64,000 nt of DNA, from contig NZ_CP147520.1 in assembly GCF_037201975.1 (NCBI RefSeq), positions 1,674,001 to 1,738,000 on the forward strand. The letters run 5' to 3'. Source of the stretch: Streptomyces sp. TG1A-60. GTDB lineage: Bacteria; Actinomycetota; Actinomycetes; Streptomycetales; Streptomycetaceae. The translations under genes were made by a program, and so were the position numbers. The notes beneath the pieces are model-generated. The model was not told where the DNA came from. It ran no database searches and saw only the letters and a list, made by a program, of their open reading frames with translations. Position 1 is the stretch's first letter. Each line of letters begins with the position of its first letter. This document shows positions 50,148-57,872 of the stretch, piece after piece.

Positions 50148-50170
50148 AAAGGTGAGAGTTGTTCACCTTT
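50148..50170. promoter_or_regulatory. Inverted repeat upstream of the DUF6230 gene
   Basis: AAAGGTGA-GAGTTGT-TCACCTTT, perfect 8-bp arms, about 215 bp before the DUF6230 start. Regulator-binding candidate. Confidence 0.4.
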
Positions 50171-50384
50171 CACGGATGCGGCACAACCGACATCCTTTTG
50201 CCACAAGCGCCTTGACCCTTGAATGTAACCACCGGTAACTTCGCGAATGGCTACTGCGGCGTAGCAAGCAGGCCCTCGCATGCTCGGGAGGTGTGCGCGG
50301 GTGTGCGCCGCAACCGCTGTCCGCGCCAGGACAACGTGCCGTCGAAGCCCCATCTGCAATGACTTGGAAGTCCAGGGAGCACAC

Positions 50385-51047
50385 ATGGCCTCGTCCTCGG
50401 ACGCCACGGCGTCCACCAACGAAAGACCCGAGGGTCCCGAAGCGTCCGGAAGACGCGGGCGGGTCCGCCTGAAGCGCGCCGCCGTGATGGCGGTGCCGGC
50501 CACGGCGGTCGCCGCCGGGTTGATGGTCCTCACCGCGCAGGGCGCTCTGGGTGTCCAGTTCGCCATCTCGGGCATGCCGTTCGTCGTCACCGCCGACAAG
50601 CTCGAAGGCCAGGGCTTCGCCCAGTTCGGCGCGCTGGACCACATGATCGAGAACAGCCCCAACGAGGGCGACACCGGCGGTCAGGTGCTGGTCGTGACCT
50701 CGGTCGTCAAGAACGGCAAGCTGACCAACCTCTGCCAGAGCGTCGACCTCGGCGGCATCCAGCTCGTCCTCACCGCCGGCAACAAGTCCACGCCGGTCAG
50801 TGTGAAGAACCTGGCGATCGACTCCGACGACATCAAGGGCGACGCCGCGTTCAACAACATGGAGATCGGCCGCGACTCCAGCACGTTCGACAAGGTCGGA
50901 CAGCAGGGTCCCCCCGGTGTCTACGGCCAGCAGGCGGACTCGGTCACCATCACCGACCTGTACCAGCACAACTACGCCGCCACCGCGGCCGTCTTCAAGC
51001 TCCCCGACCTGCACATGAGGTTCCAGAGCGAGGGCTGTTCGAAGTGA
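50385..51047 (+). CDS. DUF6230 family protein
   Basis: 220 residues. A basic, disordered start (about 30 residues) is followed by one hydrophobic segment AAVMAVPATAVAAGLMVLTA, which anchors or exports the rest. The remaining domain, with ALGVQFAISGMPFVVTADKLEGQ and TITDLYQHNYAATAAVFKLPD, is the conserved DUF6230 part, once mis-annotated as cholesterol esterase. ATG at 50385 with AGGGAG 7 bp upstream. The stop overlaps the next gene by 4 bp, an arrangement I recall for DUF6230/DUF6114 pairs in streptomycetes. Function unknown; probably cell-envelope. Confidence 0.78.
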   Translation: MASSSDATASTNERPEGPEASGRRGRVRLKRAAVMAVPATAVAAGLMVLTAQGALGVQFAISGMPFVVTADKLEGQGFAQFGALDHMIENSPNEGDTGGQVLVVTSVVKNGKLTNLCQSVDLGGIQLVLTAGNKSTPVSVKNLAIDSDDIKGDAAFNNMEIGRDSSTFDKVGQQGPPGVYGQQADSVTITDLYQHNYAATAAVFKLPDLHMRFQSEGCSK

Positions 51048-51439
51048 GCCGGTTCCGGGAATGGAGAGGACACCGGCCGTTCGCCGGTGGACTGCTGCTG
51101 GTGCTGGGCGGCGCCGAGATCCTGCTGACCATGAAGGCGCCGCTGCCGGTCATCCTGAAGATCGGTATGCAGGGCCTGGCGGGTTATCTGCTGCCCTCAC
51201 TGATGATCGTGTGCGGGTTGCTGATCGTCTTCAACCCCGCGCAGCGCCTGTTCTACTCCATCCTCGGGATCATGCTCTCGCTGGGCACCTGGCTCACCTC
51301 CAACATCGGCGGCTTCGTCGTCGGCCTGCTGATGGGTGTGATCGGCAGCTCGCTCGCCTTCGGCTGGCTACCGGACCAGGAACCCCGGCCGAAGCGCTCC
51401 GCGAGGCGGCGGGAGAAGCATGTGGCGGAGCTCGGTTAG
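51044..51439 (+). CDS. DUF6114 family membrane protein
   Basis: 131 residues, GTG start overlapping the DUF6230 stop (GTGA). About four hydrophobic segments, FAGGLLLVLGGAEILLTM, YLLPSLMIVCGLLIVF and FVVGLLMGVIGSSLAFGWL among them, then a basic cytoplasmic tail. The coupled DUF6230 protein probably forms a complex with it in the membrane. No catalytic motif. Confidence 0.8.
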   Translation: MSRFREWRGHRPFAGGLLLVLGGAEILLTMKAPLPVILKIGMQGLAGYLLPSLMIVCGLLIVFNPAQRLFYSILGIMLSLGTWLTSNIGGFVVGLLMGVIGSSLAFGWLPDQEPRPKRSARRREKHVAELG

Positions 51440-51478
51440 TCGAGGTCGTTCGGCGGGTGCGGGTGAGTCGTGGTCGTT

Positions 51479-51540
51479 CGCGCCCACGCCGCGGAGCCGC
51501 GTATCGACAACAGCCCCGCGCCTCTCCTGGGGCGCGGGGA
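51479..51540. repeat. Dispersed GC-rich intergenic repeat, copy 2
   Basis: CGCGCCCACGCCGCGGAGCC and ACAGCCCCGCGCC repeat the two blocks of copy 1 at 33276-33317 with about 90 percent identity by eye. The right part, CCCCGCGCCTCTCCTGGGGC, folds into a GC-rich stem and may also terminate DUF6114 transcription. Confidence 0.55.
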
Positions 51541-51547
51541 ACGGCAC

Positions 51548-51943
51548 TCACCGTGCGGCGACGGCGGCGGCCGTGAGGGCCGTGCGGAGGCGTTCCGGAT
51601 CGGTCCAGTAGTGCTCGCGGGAGAGCGGGACACGCCAGAAGAGGCCGGGGCCCGAGGTGCGGCGCAGGGGCGGGACCGCGACATGGCTGCCCGGTCCGAG
51701 AACCTGGACGCCGGTCAGCCGCCAGTCGGTCGCGGCGCCCGGCGGGATCAGCCAGTACAGGATGCCGCCGTAGCCGTCCTTGATCACGGCGCCCGACTCG
51801 TCCGCGAGGGACTTCAGCGCGGGGGCGCCGAGGACGACCGGCACCCGTACGGCGTTCCACCAGCGCCCGGCCAGCACCGTGCGCACCTCGGGGCTGTAAG
51901 CGCACATCCAGCGCGGGGCCCTGCTGACAGTCATGGCATTCAC
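51548..51943 (-). CDS. Conserved hypothetical protein of the conservon neighbourhood
   Basis: 131 residues; no signal peptide, membrane segment or known motif. Conspicuous sequence: PRWMCAYSPEVRTVLAGRWW, YGGILYWLIPPGAATDWRL and a C-terminal helix DPERLRTALTAAAVAAR. Similar short proteins occur in streptomycetes but I do not recognise a named family. It diverges from the first P450 gene with 187 bp between starts. An exact 18-bp motif 59 bp upstream recurs in front of the conservon operon, tying the two units together. Confidence 0.6.
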   Translation of the reverse strand: MNAMTVSRAPRWMCAYSPEVRTVLAGRWWNAVRVPVVLGAPALKSLADESGAVIKDGYGGILYWLIPPGAATDWRLTGVQVLGPGSHVAVPPLRRTSGPGLFWRVPLSREHYWTDPERLRTALTAAAVAAR

Positions 51944-52002
51944 CGGCTCTTCATGGGGGTGAGGCCGATCCTAGGAGCCGGTACGGAACCCGACTTGCGA
52001 GT

Positions 52003-52020
52003 ACGCGCAGGGAAGTTGCC
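52003..52020 (-). promoter_or_regulatory. Shared 18-bp motif, copy 1
   Basis: ACGCGCAGGGAAGTTGCC on the plus strand is identical to 57628-57645 and to no other place I found. Read on the minus strand it is GGCAACTTCCCTGCGCGT. It sits 59 bp upstream of the minus-strand hypothetical gene; copy 2 sits 107 bp upstream of cvnA, in the same orientation to its gene. Confidence 0.55.
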
Positions 52021-52130
52021 GTCGTACGCAGCGCACGGCCCGTGATCTCCCCCGACGTCGCGACCAAGCCATAGCGTGACCGGACGTCTACGTTGTGCTG
52101 TTGGACTGATGTCGACCGCAGGAGGGTTCG

Positions 52131-53378
52131 ATGGGCAACCCCAGCCCCATAGTGATTGACGCGACCGGCCGTGACATCCACGGTGAGGCCGCCCGTATCC
52201 GCGAGACGGGTCCGGCGGCCCGGGTCGTGCTGCCGGGGCCGCCCGCCGTCGAGGCATGGGCCGTCAGCAGCCCCGAGCTGCTCAAGCGGTTACTCACCGA
52301 TCCCCGGGTGTCGAAGGACGCGCGCCAGCACTGGCCCAGGCTCGGCGCCGGTGAGATCACCCCGGAGTGGCCGCTGTTCACCTGGGTCGCCGTACAGAAC
52401 ATGTTCACCGCGTACGGCGGTGAACACAAACGGCTGCGGACTCTGGTCTCCAAGGCGTTCACCGCGCGCCGGACGGCCGCGCTGCGGCCCCGCGTCGAGG
52501 AGATCACCAAGGAGCTGCTCGACCGGGTCGACGAGGGCTTCCGGCGCGGCGAGACGGTCGATCTGCGGGAGGAGTTCTGCTACCCGCTGCCGATCCAGGT
52601 GATCAGCGAGCTGTTCGGGCTGCCCGAGGAACGCGGACCGCTGCTGCGGGAGCTGGTGGACAAGATCTTCGACACCTCCGCCGACCCTGGCGAGATGACG
52701 GCAGCCTACGAGCAGTTGTACGGCGTGCTGGGCGAACTCGTCGCCACCAAGCGGGAGTCGCCCGGCGAGGACCTCACCACGGGGCTGATCGCGGCCCGCG
52801 ACGAGGACGACACCCGGCTCAGCGAACAGGAGTTGCTCGACACCCTGGTGCTGATGATCAGCGCCGGGCACGAGACCACGGTGAACCTCCTCGACCAGGC
52901 CGTGCACGCGCTGCTGACGCACCCCGAGCAACTCGCCCATGTCCGGGAGGGCCGGGCGACCTGGGAGGACGTGGTGGAGGAGACGATGCGGTACGAGGCG
53001 CCGGTGGCGAGCCTGCCGCTGCGCTACGCCGTGGAGGATCTCGACCTCGCCGAGCTCGGCGGCCCCGAGGGCGTGGTGATCGGCAAGGGTGAACCGATCC
53101 TGGCCGCGTACGCCGCCTCCGGGCGGGACCCCGAGCGGCACGGGAAGGACGCCGACCGGTTCGACGTCACCCGTGCCGACAAGGAGCACCTCGCCTTCGG
53201 GCACGGGGTCCACTTCTGCCTGGGCGCCCCGCTCGGCCGCATGGAGGCCCGCATCGCGCTCCCGGCGCTCTTCGACCGGTTCCCCTCGCTGCGGCCGGCC
53301 GCCACGGGCGAGGAGTTGGGGTACGTGGAGTCGTTCATCTCCAACGGCCACCGCCGCCTCCCCGTCCGCGACGCCTGA
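52131..53378 (+). CDS. Cytochrome P450
   Basis: 415-residue class I P450 monooxygenase, soluble. Oxygen-activation helix MISAGHETTVNLL (A-G-x-E-T-T), K-helix ExxR as EETMRYEAP, and heme loop FGHGVHFCLGAPLGRMEAR with the axial Cys about residue 363. AGGAGG 5 bp upstream supports the ATG at 52131. Convergent with a CYP157-like P450 47 bp away. It resembles CYP107/CYP154-type streptomycete enzymes that pair with conservons, but the family number cannot be assigned without a search. Needs ferredoxin and a reductase encoded elsewhere. Confidence 0.9.
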   Translation: MGNPSPIVIDATGRDIHGEAARIRETGPAARVVLPGPPAVEAWAVSSPELLKRLLTDPRVSKDARQHWPRLGAGEITPEWPLFTWVAVQNMFTAYGGEHKRLRTLVSKAFTARRTAALRPRVEEITKELLDRVDEGFRRGETVDLREEFCYPLPIQVISELFGLPEERGPLLRELVDKIFDTSADPGEMTAAYEQLYGVLGELVATKRESPGEDLTTGLIAARDEDDTRLSEQELLDTLVLMISAGHETTVNLLDQAVHALLTHPEQLAHVREGRATWEDVVEETMRYEAPVASLPLRYAVEDLDLAELGGPEGVVIGKGEPILAAYAASGRDPERHGKDADRFDVTRADKEHLAFGHGVHFCLGAPLGRMEARIALPALFDRFPSLRPAATGEELGYVESFISNGHRRLPVRDA

Positions 53379-53397
53379 CGGACACCCCGCGTCCGCG

Positions 53398-53414
53398 CGC
53401 CCGCCGGGCGTTTT
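53398..53414. terminator. Hairpin with T-tract between the convergent P450 genes
   Basis: CGCCC-GCC-GGGCG followed by TTTT, 20 bp after the plus-strand P450 stop. One of the few sites in the window with a U-run. Confidence 0.5.
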
Positions 53415-53425
53415 CGACGGGGCGG

Positions 53426-54778
53426 CTACCCGCCGCGCCACCAGGCCGGCAACCGGGCCCAGCCGCTCTTCGGGCGGGTGGGCTCCGCCGGCACCCGGGC
53501 CCCGGAACCACGGCCGTGCGGCCTGTCCGGGCGGCCCGCGGGAGACGCGGGCGCCCGGACCGCCGTGCCGACCACGGGCGCCGGCGGGAACGTCACCGGC
53601 AGCGCGGCGAGCGCCCGGTGGAAGGGCCCCGGACGCCACTCCAGCGCCTCCGCCGGCACGGCGAGTTCGACGTCCGGCAGCCGGTCGAGGAGCTTCTCCA
53701 CGGCCACCGACGCGATGAGCCGCGCCTCGCTCTGCGCGGGACAGCCGTGCGGGCCGGCGCTCCATGCCAAGTGGGCCCTGTTGCCCACGCGCTGATCGCT
53801 CGTCAGGGCCGGGTCGGTGTTGGCGGCGGCCAGCGAGATGACGAGCGGGTCGCCGGCCTTCAGGAGCACACCCTCGTACAGCACGTCCCGCTTCGGGTAG
53901 TGCACGGCGTAGTTGGCCATCGGCGGGTCGGTCCACAGCACCTCGTCGAGGGCGTCCTCGACGGGCAGGCTGCCGCCGGACAGGTCACCCGCGAAGCGGT
54001 CGTCGCACAGCAGCAGGCGCAGAGCGCCTGCGATGAGGTTCTGCTGCGGCTCGGTGCCCGCGCCCATGAGGACGACGAGCGTGTGGATCATCTCCTCGTC
54101 CGTGAGCCGCGCCGGATGCAGGGTGAGCCACGACGTCACATCGGCCGCGGGCTGCTTCCGCTTCAGCGCGACCAGCTGCAAGAGCGTGCTGGTGAGCAGT
54201 TCGTTGGCCCGCTCGGCGTCCACCCCGTCGAAGATGCCGGACATGCCCTCGACCAGCCTCAGCCCGAGCTCGGCCGGGCAGCCGAAGAGGTGGTTGAAGA
54301 CGAGCAGGGGCAGCACCTGGGCGTACTCGCCGAGGAGGTCCCCCTTGCCGGTGGGCGCGAGCCGGTCGATGAGGGTGTCGGCGCTGCGCTCGACATAGCC
54401 GCGCAGGGTGCTGGGCTCGACCCGGGCCAGGCTGTCGGTGATGGCGCCGCGCAGCCGCCGGTGCTCCTCGCCGTCGGAGAACAGCGCGTTGGGCCGGTAC
54501 ATCATCATCGGCACGACGGGACTGTCCGGGGGGACCGTGCCGTCGTTCAGGTCGTTCCAGCGGCGCGCGTCCTTGGCGAACGTCTCGGTGCTGCGCAGCA
54601 CGTGCAGGGCGGCCTCGTACGAGGTGACGAGGGTGGCCCGCACGCCGGGCGCCAGCTCCACGGGTGTGGTCGGGCCGCTCGCGCGCGCCCGACGGTAGAA
54701 CTCGGCCGGGTCGGCGGCGAACTCCGGCCCGTACATGGGCCGGTGGGCCGGGCAGCCCGGCGGCGGTACCGCACTCAC
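53426..54778 (-). CDS. CYP157-like cytochrome P450 of a conservon
   Basis: 450 residues. The heme loop is GPHGCPAQSEARLIASVAVE with the only obligate Cys. The I-helix reads VVLMGAGTEPQQNLIAGAL, without the usual acid-alcohol pair. The K-helix should be ExxR but reads ALDEVLWTDPP, i.e. E-V-L-W, an ExxW. Replacement of ExxR is known for the CYP157 family, whose members accompany conservons, so this is family-typical. GTG start overlaps the cvnD stop by 4 bp. Last gene of the cvnA1-B1-C1-D1 operon. Whether such enzymes hydroxylate or only serve as accessory proteins is unclear. Confidence 0.85.
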   Translation of the reverse strand: MSAVPPPGCPAHRPMYGPEFAADPAEFYRRARASGPTTPVELAPGVRATLVTSYEAALHVLRSTETFAKDARRWNDLNDGTVPPDSPVVPMMMYRPNALFSDGEEHRRLRGAITDSLARVEPSTLRGYVERSADTLIDRLAPTGKGDLLGEYAQVLPLLVFNHLFGCPAELGLRLVEGMSGIFDGVDAERANELLTSTLLQLVALKRKQPAADVTSWLTLHPARLTDEEMIHTLVVLMGAGTEPQQNLIAGALRLLLCDDRFAGDLSGGSLPVEDALDEVLWTDPPMANYAVHYPKRDVLYEGVLLKAGDPLVISLAAANTDPALTSDQRVGNRAHLAWSAGPHGCPAQSEARLIASVAVEKLLDRLPDVELAVPAEALEWRPGPFHRALAALPVTFPPAPVVGTAVRAPASPAGRPDRPHGRGSGARVPAEPTRPKSGWARLPAWWRGG

Positions 54779-55377
54779 GCGGGCTCCGGTTCGGTCTCGC
54801 GGCTCAGCAGGTACTCGACGAGGGAGATCAGCGCCCGGGTGGAGGACTCCGGGTCGCGGGCGTCGCAGCGCACCAGCGGCGTCTCGTCCAGCAGGTCGAG
54901 GGCCTCGCGCACCTCGTCCAGGCCGTGCACGGGGGCGCCGTCGAAGTCGTTGACGGCGACGGCGTACGGCAGCTCCAGCTCCTCCAGGACGCCCATGACG
55001 TCGAAGGAGTGGGACAGGCGCCGCGTGTCGGCGAGGACCAGCGCGCCGAGGGCGCCGCGGGTCATGTCCTGCCAGAGCCTGGTGAAGCGCTGCTGTCCGG
55101 GGGCACCGAACAGGTACAGCACCAGGGAGTCGTTGAGGGTGAGCCGGCCGAAGTCCATGGCGACCGTGGTGGTGGTCTTGTCGCGGGTGCCGGCGAGGTC
55201 GTCGACCAGCGCGCCGGCCTGCGTCATGACCTCCTCGGTGCGCAGCGGCCGGATCTCGGAGAGCGTGCCGACATAGGTGGTCTTGCCGACCGCGAAGTGG
55301 CCGACGACGAGCAGCTTGACCGCCGTCTTCACGGTCGGCCGCAGGTAGACGTCGTCAGAGGCGGGCGCGGAGCCCAT
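54775..55377 (-). CDS. cvnD: Conservon GTPase CvnD, first operon
   Basis: 200-residue Ras-like GTPase, the switch of the conservon. P-loop GHFAVGKTTYVGTLSEI (about residues 24-40), TTTTVAMDFG (switch I region), LYLFGAPGQQRF (G3; DxxG replaced, A-P-G-Q-Q) and NDFDGA (G4-like: NxxD). A Shine-Dalgarno AGGAGG lies 7 bp before the ATG (rev. of 55383-55389). Starts 23 bp inside the end of cvnC; overlaps the P450. Known of conservons: the four proteins form a membrane-linked complex resembling receptor-G-protein systems. Confidence 0.9.
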   Translation of the reverse strand: MGSAPASDDVYLRPTVKTAVKLLVVGHFAVGKTTYVGTLSEIRPLRTEEVMTQAGALVDDLAGTRDKTTTTVAMDFGRLTLNDSLVLYLFGAPGQQRFTRLWQDMTRGALGALVLADTRRLSHSFDVMGVLEELELPYAVAVNDFDGAPVHGLDEVREALDLLDETPLVRCDARDPESSTRALISLVEYLLSRETEPEPA

Positions 55378-55749
55378 CGAGGACCTCCTGGAGGATTCTG
55401 GCGTCGAACGGCCGGACGGCCGACTGGAGTCCCCCGCGTGAGTCCGTTCGAACGTGGGGGACGGTGCGCGGGTGACGATGTGGCCGCTGTCCATGAGGTC
55501 GGCGACCAGCACCTTGGTCACGCTGACCGGCAGCCGCAGATGGCCGGCGACCTCGGCGAGGGAGAGCGCGCCGGGCCGGCAGAGCTCCATCACGCGGCGC
55601 GTCTCCGGGTTCAGGCCGGTCAGCGGCAGGTCGGTGGTGGCGATCAGCAGCGTGACCAGGTCCAGGGTGTTGCGGGTGGGGTGGGCCCGGCCGCCGGTGA
55701 CGACGTACGACCGCACCAGGCGCCCCTCGGGCCTGCGGCGGGGTGTCAT
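55355..55749 (-). pseudogene. cvnC: Conservon DUF742 protein CvnC, first operon, with one -1 frameshift
   Basis: DUF742 protein that normally binds the GTPase. MTPRRRPEGRLVRSYVVTGG through VSVTKVLVADLMDSGHIVTR is intact for about 90 residues. The frame then breaks at five C (55431-55435 plus strand, a run of five G in the gene). With one G added the end becomes LQSAVRPFDARILQEVLDGL then RARL and a stop at 55355, just like the second operon's CvnC (NREVLEAVLDGLRARL). Without it, reading continues in frame into cvnD, falsely joining the genes. Repaired protein 131 residues. Start ATG 55749 overlaps the cvnB stop. Probably sequencing error. Confidence 0.75.
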
Positions 55750-56159
55750 GTCCTGCTGCCCGTGTCCAGCCGCGCGGGGCTGGAGAGCTCCTTGCCGAGC
55801 CGGTCGACGAGCTTGTGCATGCGGTACGTCACCGCCTCCATGTCGACCTCGTCGCCGGTGGACACCGCGAGATGGGCGCCCTCGCCGGCCGCTACCAGGA
55901 AGACGAAGCCGTGCCCGAACTCGATCAGGGTCTGCCGCCACGGGCTGTCCTCCGAGCCGCAGAACTCGGCGGTGCTGCGGCTGATCGACTGCAGTCCGGA
56001 GAGCCCGGCCGCGAGGCGCTCGGCGTCGTCGCGGTCGATGCCGGCGGAGTGGGCGCGGAGCATGCCGTCGGCGGAGAGCAGGATGGCGTGCCGCGCCTCG
56101 GGCACCTTCAGCACGTCGTCGAGCATCCAGCCCAGCTCGTTGGTCGTGGGCTCGATCAT
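55746..56159 (-). CDS. cvnB: Conservon roadblock/LC7 protein CvnB, first operon
   Basis: 137 residues with a roadblock/LC7 fold: NELGWMLDDVLKVPEARHAI, LLSADGMLRAHSAGI and the last strand EGAHLAVSTGDEVDMEAV. Known role: partner of the CvnD GTPase, as MglB is for MglA, likely a GTPase-activating or regulating protein. Start overlaps the cvnA stop (ATGA) and its stop overlaps cvnC. Soluble, no signal. Confidence 0.9.
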   Translation of the reverse strand: MIEPTTNELGWMLDDVLKVPEARHAILLSADGMLRAHSAGIDRDDAERLAAGLSGLQSISRSTAEFCGSEDSPWRQTLIEFGHGFVFLVAAGEGAHLAVSTGDEVDMEAVTYRMHKLVDRLGKELSSPARLDTGSRT

Positions 56160-57520
56160 GCGTGGGGGGTCCCTTCGTTGTTGTGGGGGGTGGGCCCTGT
56201 GGGGTCGGCGGCGGGGTCGGGGACGTACTCGTCCTCGTCGAGGATGCGTCCGGCCGCCCGGCCGAAGCGGGTGCCGCGGGCGAAGGCGCCCATGATGCGG
56301 GCGTTCTCCTCGGGCGAGCGGCCGGGGGCCTCCTCGGTCCGCGCGGGCTCCGGCTCGGGGGCGGTCGTCCGCCTGGGGGTGCGCCGGCGGCGCTTGGGCA
56401 GCCCGCCCCCGGTGGTGCTCGCGGGTGTGTCCTCGGCGGTGGCCGGGCGGTGCGGGGCGGAGTCGGTGTCCGGTACGGGTGTCGGGTCGGTCTGTGGCTC
56501 CGGGACGGCGGGCTCCGGGTGGGTGAGCACCGCGGTGGGCAGGAACGCGACCGCGCGGACGCCGCCGTACGGCGAGCGGGTGTCGACGGAGACGGTGAAC
56601 CCGTAGCGGCGGGCGAGCAACCCGATGACGGCGAAGCCGAACTGGGGCGGGTCGTCGAGGCGGGTGACGTCCACCTCGCTGCGTCCACTGAGCAGATGGG
56701 TGGCGCGGTGCACGGCCTGGCCGTCCATGCCGACGCCGGCGTCGTCGATGACGACGCAGGCGCCGTTGTGCACGGACTGGACGTTGACCTCGACCGTGGT
56801 GTTGGGCTGCGAGTGCCGGGCGGCGTTGTCGAGCAGTTCGGCGACCGCGAGGACGACGGGCTCGACGGCACGGCTCACCACCGCGATGTCGACCTGGCCG
56901 TGGACGCGGATGCGGCGGTAGTCGCGGATGCGCGAGGTGGCGCCCCGGACGACCTCGACGAGCGGGGAGGTGGCGCGCTGCCGGCCCGGCCAGGAGCCGC
57001 ACAGGACGGCGATGGCCTGGGCGCGGCGGCCGAACTGGGCGTTGGTGTGGTCGACTTCGAGAAGGTCGCGCAGCACGTCGGGGTCGTCGTGCCGGTCCTG
57101 CATCTCGGCGATGGACACCTGCTGTTCGTTGGCGAGGGCCTGGATCGAGCGCATCGACGCCTTGAGGGCGGCCTTGGCGGACTGGTCGGCGCGGGCCTGC
57201 GCGTGCTCGACGGCGCCGGTGAAGCGGGCCAGCACTTCGCCGAGGCCCTTGCCGAACTCCGTGTCGGCGATCCGTCCGTCGAGCGGGCCGACGCAGGGGA
57301 CGCCCTGGCCTGGGTGGTCCGCGAGGGCCGGCAGCCGAACCGTGACCAGATGGCGCAGCTCCTCCTCCCGGACCCGCACGTCGTCGGCCAGAGCGGCGTT
57401 GCGCCGGCGCTGCCGCCTGGTGATCCCGTGCTGGCGCAGCAGGAGTACGGCGGTGACGCACAAGGCCGCTGCCAGGACCCAGATCACCGCCTGCGGTATC
57501 GGTTCGGTCATGAAGTCCAC
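56156..57520 (-). CDS. cvnA: Conservon sensor-kinase-like ATPase CvnA, first operon
   Basis: 454 residues. One N-terminal membrane segment (AVIWVLAAALCVTAVLLL), a coiled linker rich in Arg and Ala, a region before the ATP site (DRHDDPDVLRDLLEVDHTN), then a GHKL ATPase domain: N box LAVAELLDNAARHSQPNTTV, G1 box VVIDDAGVGMDGQAVH, G2-like QFGFAVIGLLARRYGF. Conservon A proteins resemble histidine kinases but usually lack a clear HisKA phospho-acceptor, and none is evident here. The last 130 residues are Pro/Thr-rich and disordered. Start is a GTG at 57520 (ATG 57511 possible). Transcribed with cvnB-C-D and CYP157; a shared 18-bp motif lies 107 bp upstream. Confidence 0.88.
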   Translation of the reverse strand: MDFMTEPIPQAVIWVLAAALCVTAVLLLRQHGITRRQRRRNAALADDVRVREEELRHLVTVRLPALADHPGQGVPCVGPLDGRIADTEFGKGLGEVLARFTGAVEHAQARADQSAKAALKASMRSIQALANEQQVSIAEMQDRHDDPDVLRDLLEVDHTNAQFGRRAQAIAVLCGSWPGRQRATSPLVEVVRGATSRIRDYRRIRVHGQVDIAVVSRAVEPVVLAVAELLDNAARHSQPNTTVEVNVQSVHNGACVVIDDAGVGMDGQAVHRATHLLSGRSEVDVTRLDDPPQFGFAVIGLLARRYGFTVSVDTRSPYGGVRAVAFLPTAVLTHPEPAVPEPQTDPTPVPDTDSAPHRPATAEDTPASTTGGGLPKRRRRTPRRTTAPEPEPARTEEAPGRSPEENARIMGAFARGTRFGRAAGRILDEDEYVPDPAADPTGPTPHNNEGTPHA

Positions 57521-57627
57521 AAGTCCTTACGTCCTCAAGTCCCCAGGCGTCCGCGGGTCCAGGACGTCGGGCGTGAGTTGACGGAGCGCCCGACGCTAGC
57601 GGTGCGACCGCTCGGGTGCTTTCCGTG

Positions 57628-57645
57628 ACGCGCAGGGAAGTTGCC
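57628..57645 (-). promoter_or_regulatory. Shared 18-bp motif, copy 2
   Basis: ACGCGCAGGGAAGTTGCC, identical to 52003-52020, 107 bp upstream of cvnA and in the same orientation to its gene. Possible activator or repressor site, or an unusual promoter core, common to the hypothetical gene and the conservon. Confidence 0.55.
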
Positions 57646-57721
57646 ACAGGGCGCACGAGTGGCGCAAGGGGCGCGAGGCGGACACACGGTTTCCCCTGCA
57701 TATTCGACCACCGGCCGGGAG

Positions 57722-57743
57722 GCGTGGCAACCGCTTGCCACGC
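57722..57743. promoter_or_regulatory. 9-bp inverted repeat between cvnA and the AraC gene
   Basis: GCGTGGCAA-CCGC-TTGCCACGC: perfect 9-bp arms with a 4-bp spacer, in the divergent region, 130 bp from the AraC-type start and 202 bp from cvnA. Good candidate operator for a dimeric regulator; AraC proteins more often use direct repeats, so another factor may be involved. Confidence 0.5.
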
Positions 57744-57872
57744 TAGGGTGCCCTCCGGGTGTGACCGGATGGTAACTATCTTAGTTCGAAAAGAAGTTGA
57801 AGCTTTTTCCGTCCGGGCCCGTAAGAGACCACAAGGACGCCGTCGGAGGCCCGGCACAAGGGAGGAGCAGCG

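Noticed and set aside
54775..55749. A single DUF742-GTPase fusion protein (cvnC-cvnD)
   Set aside because: The fused frame exists only because of a probable one-base loss; the true cvnC end matches the second operon and cvnD has its own AGGAGG and ATG.
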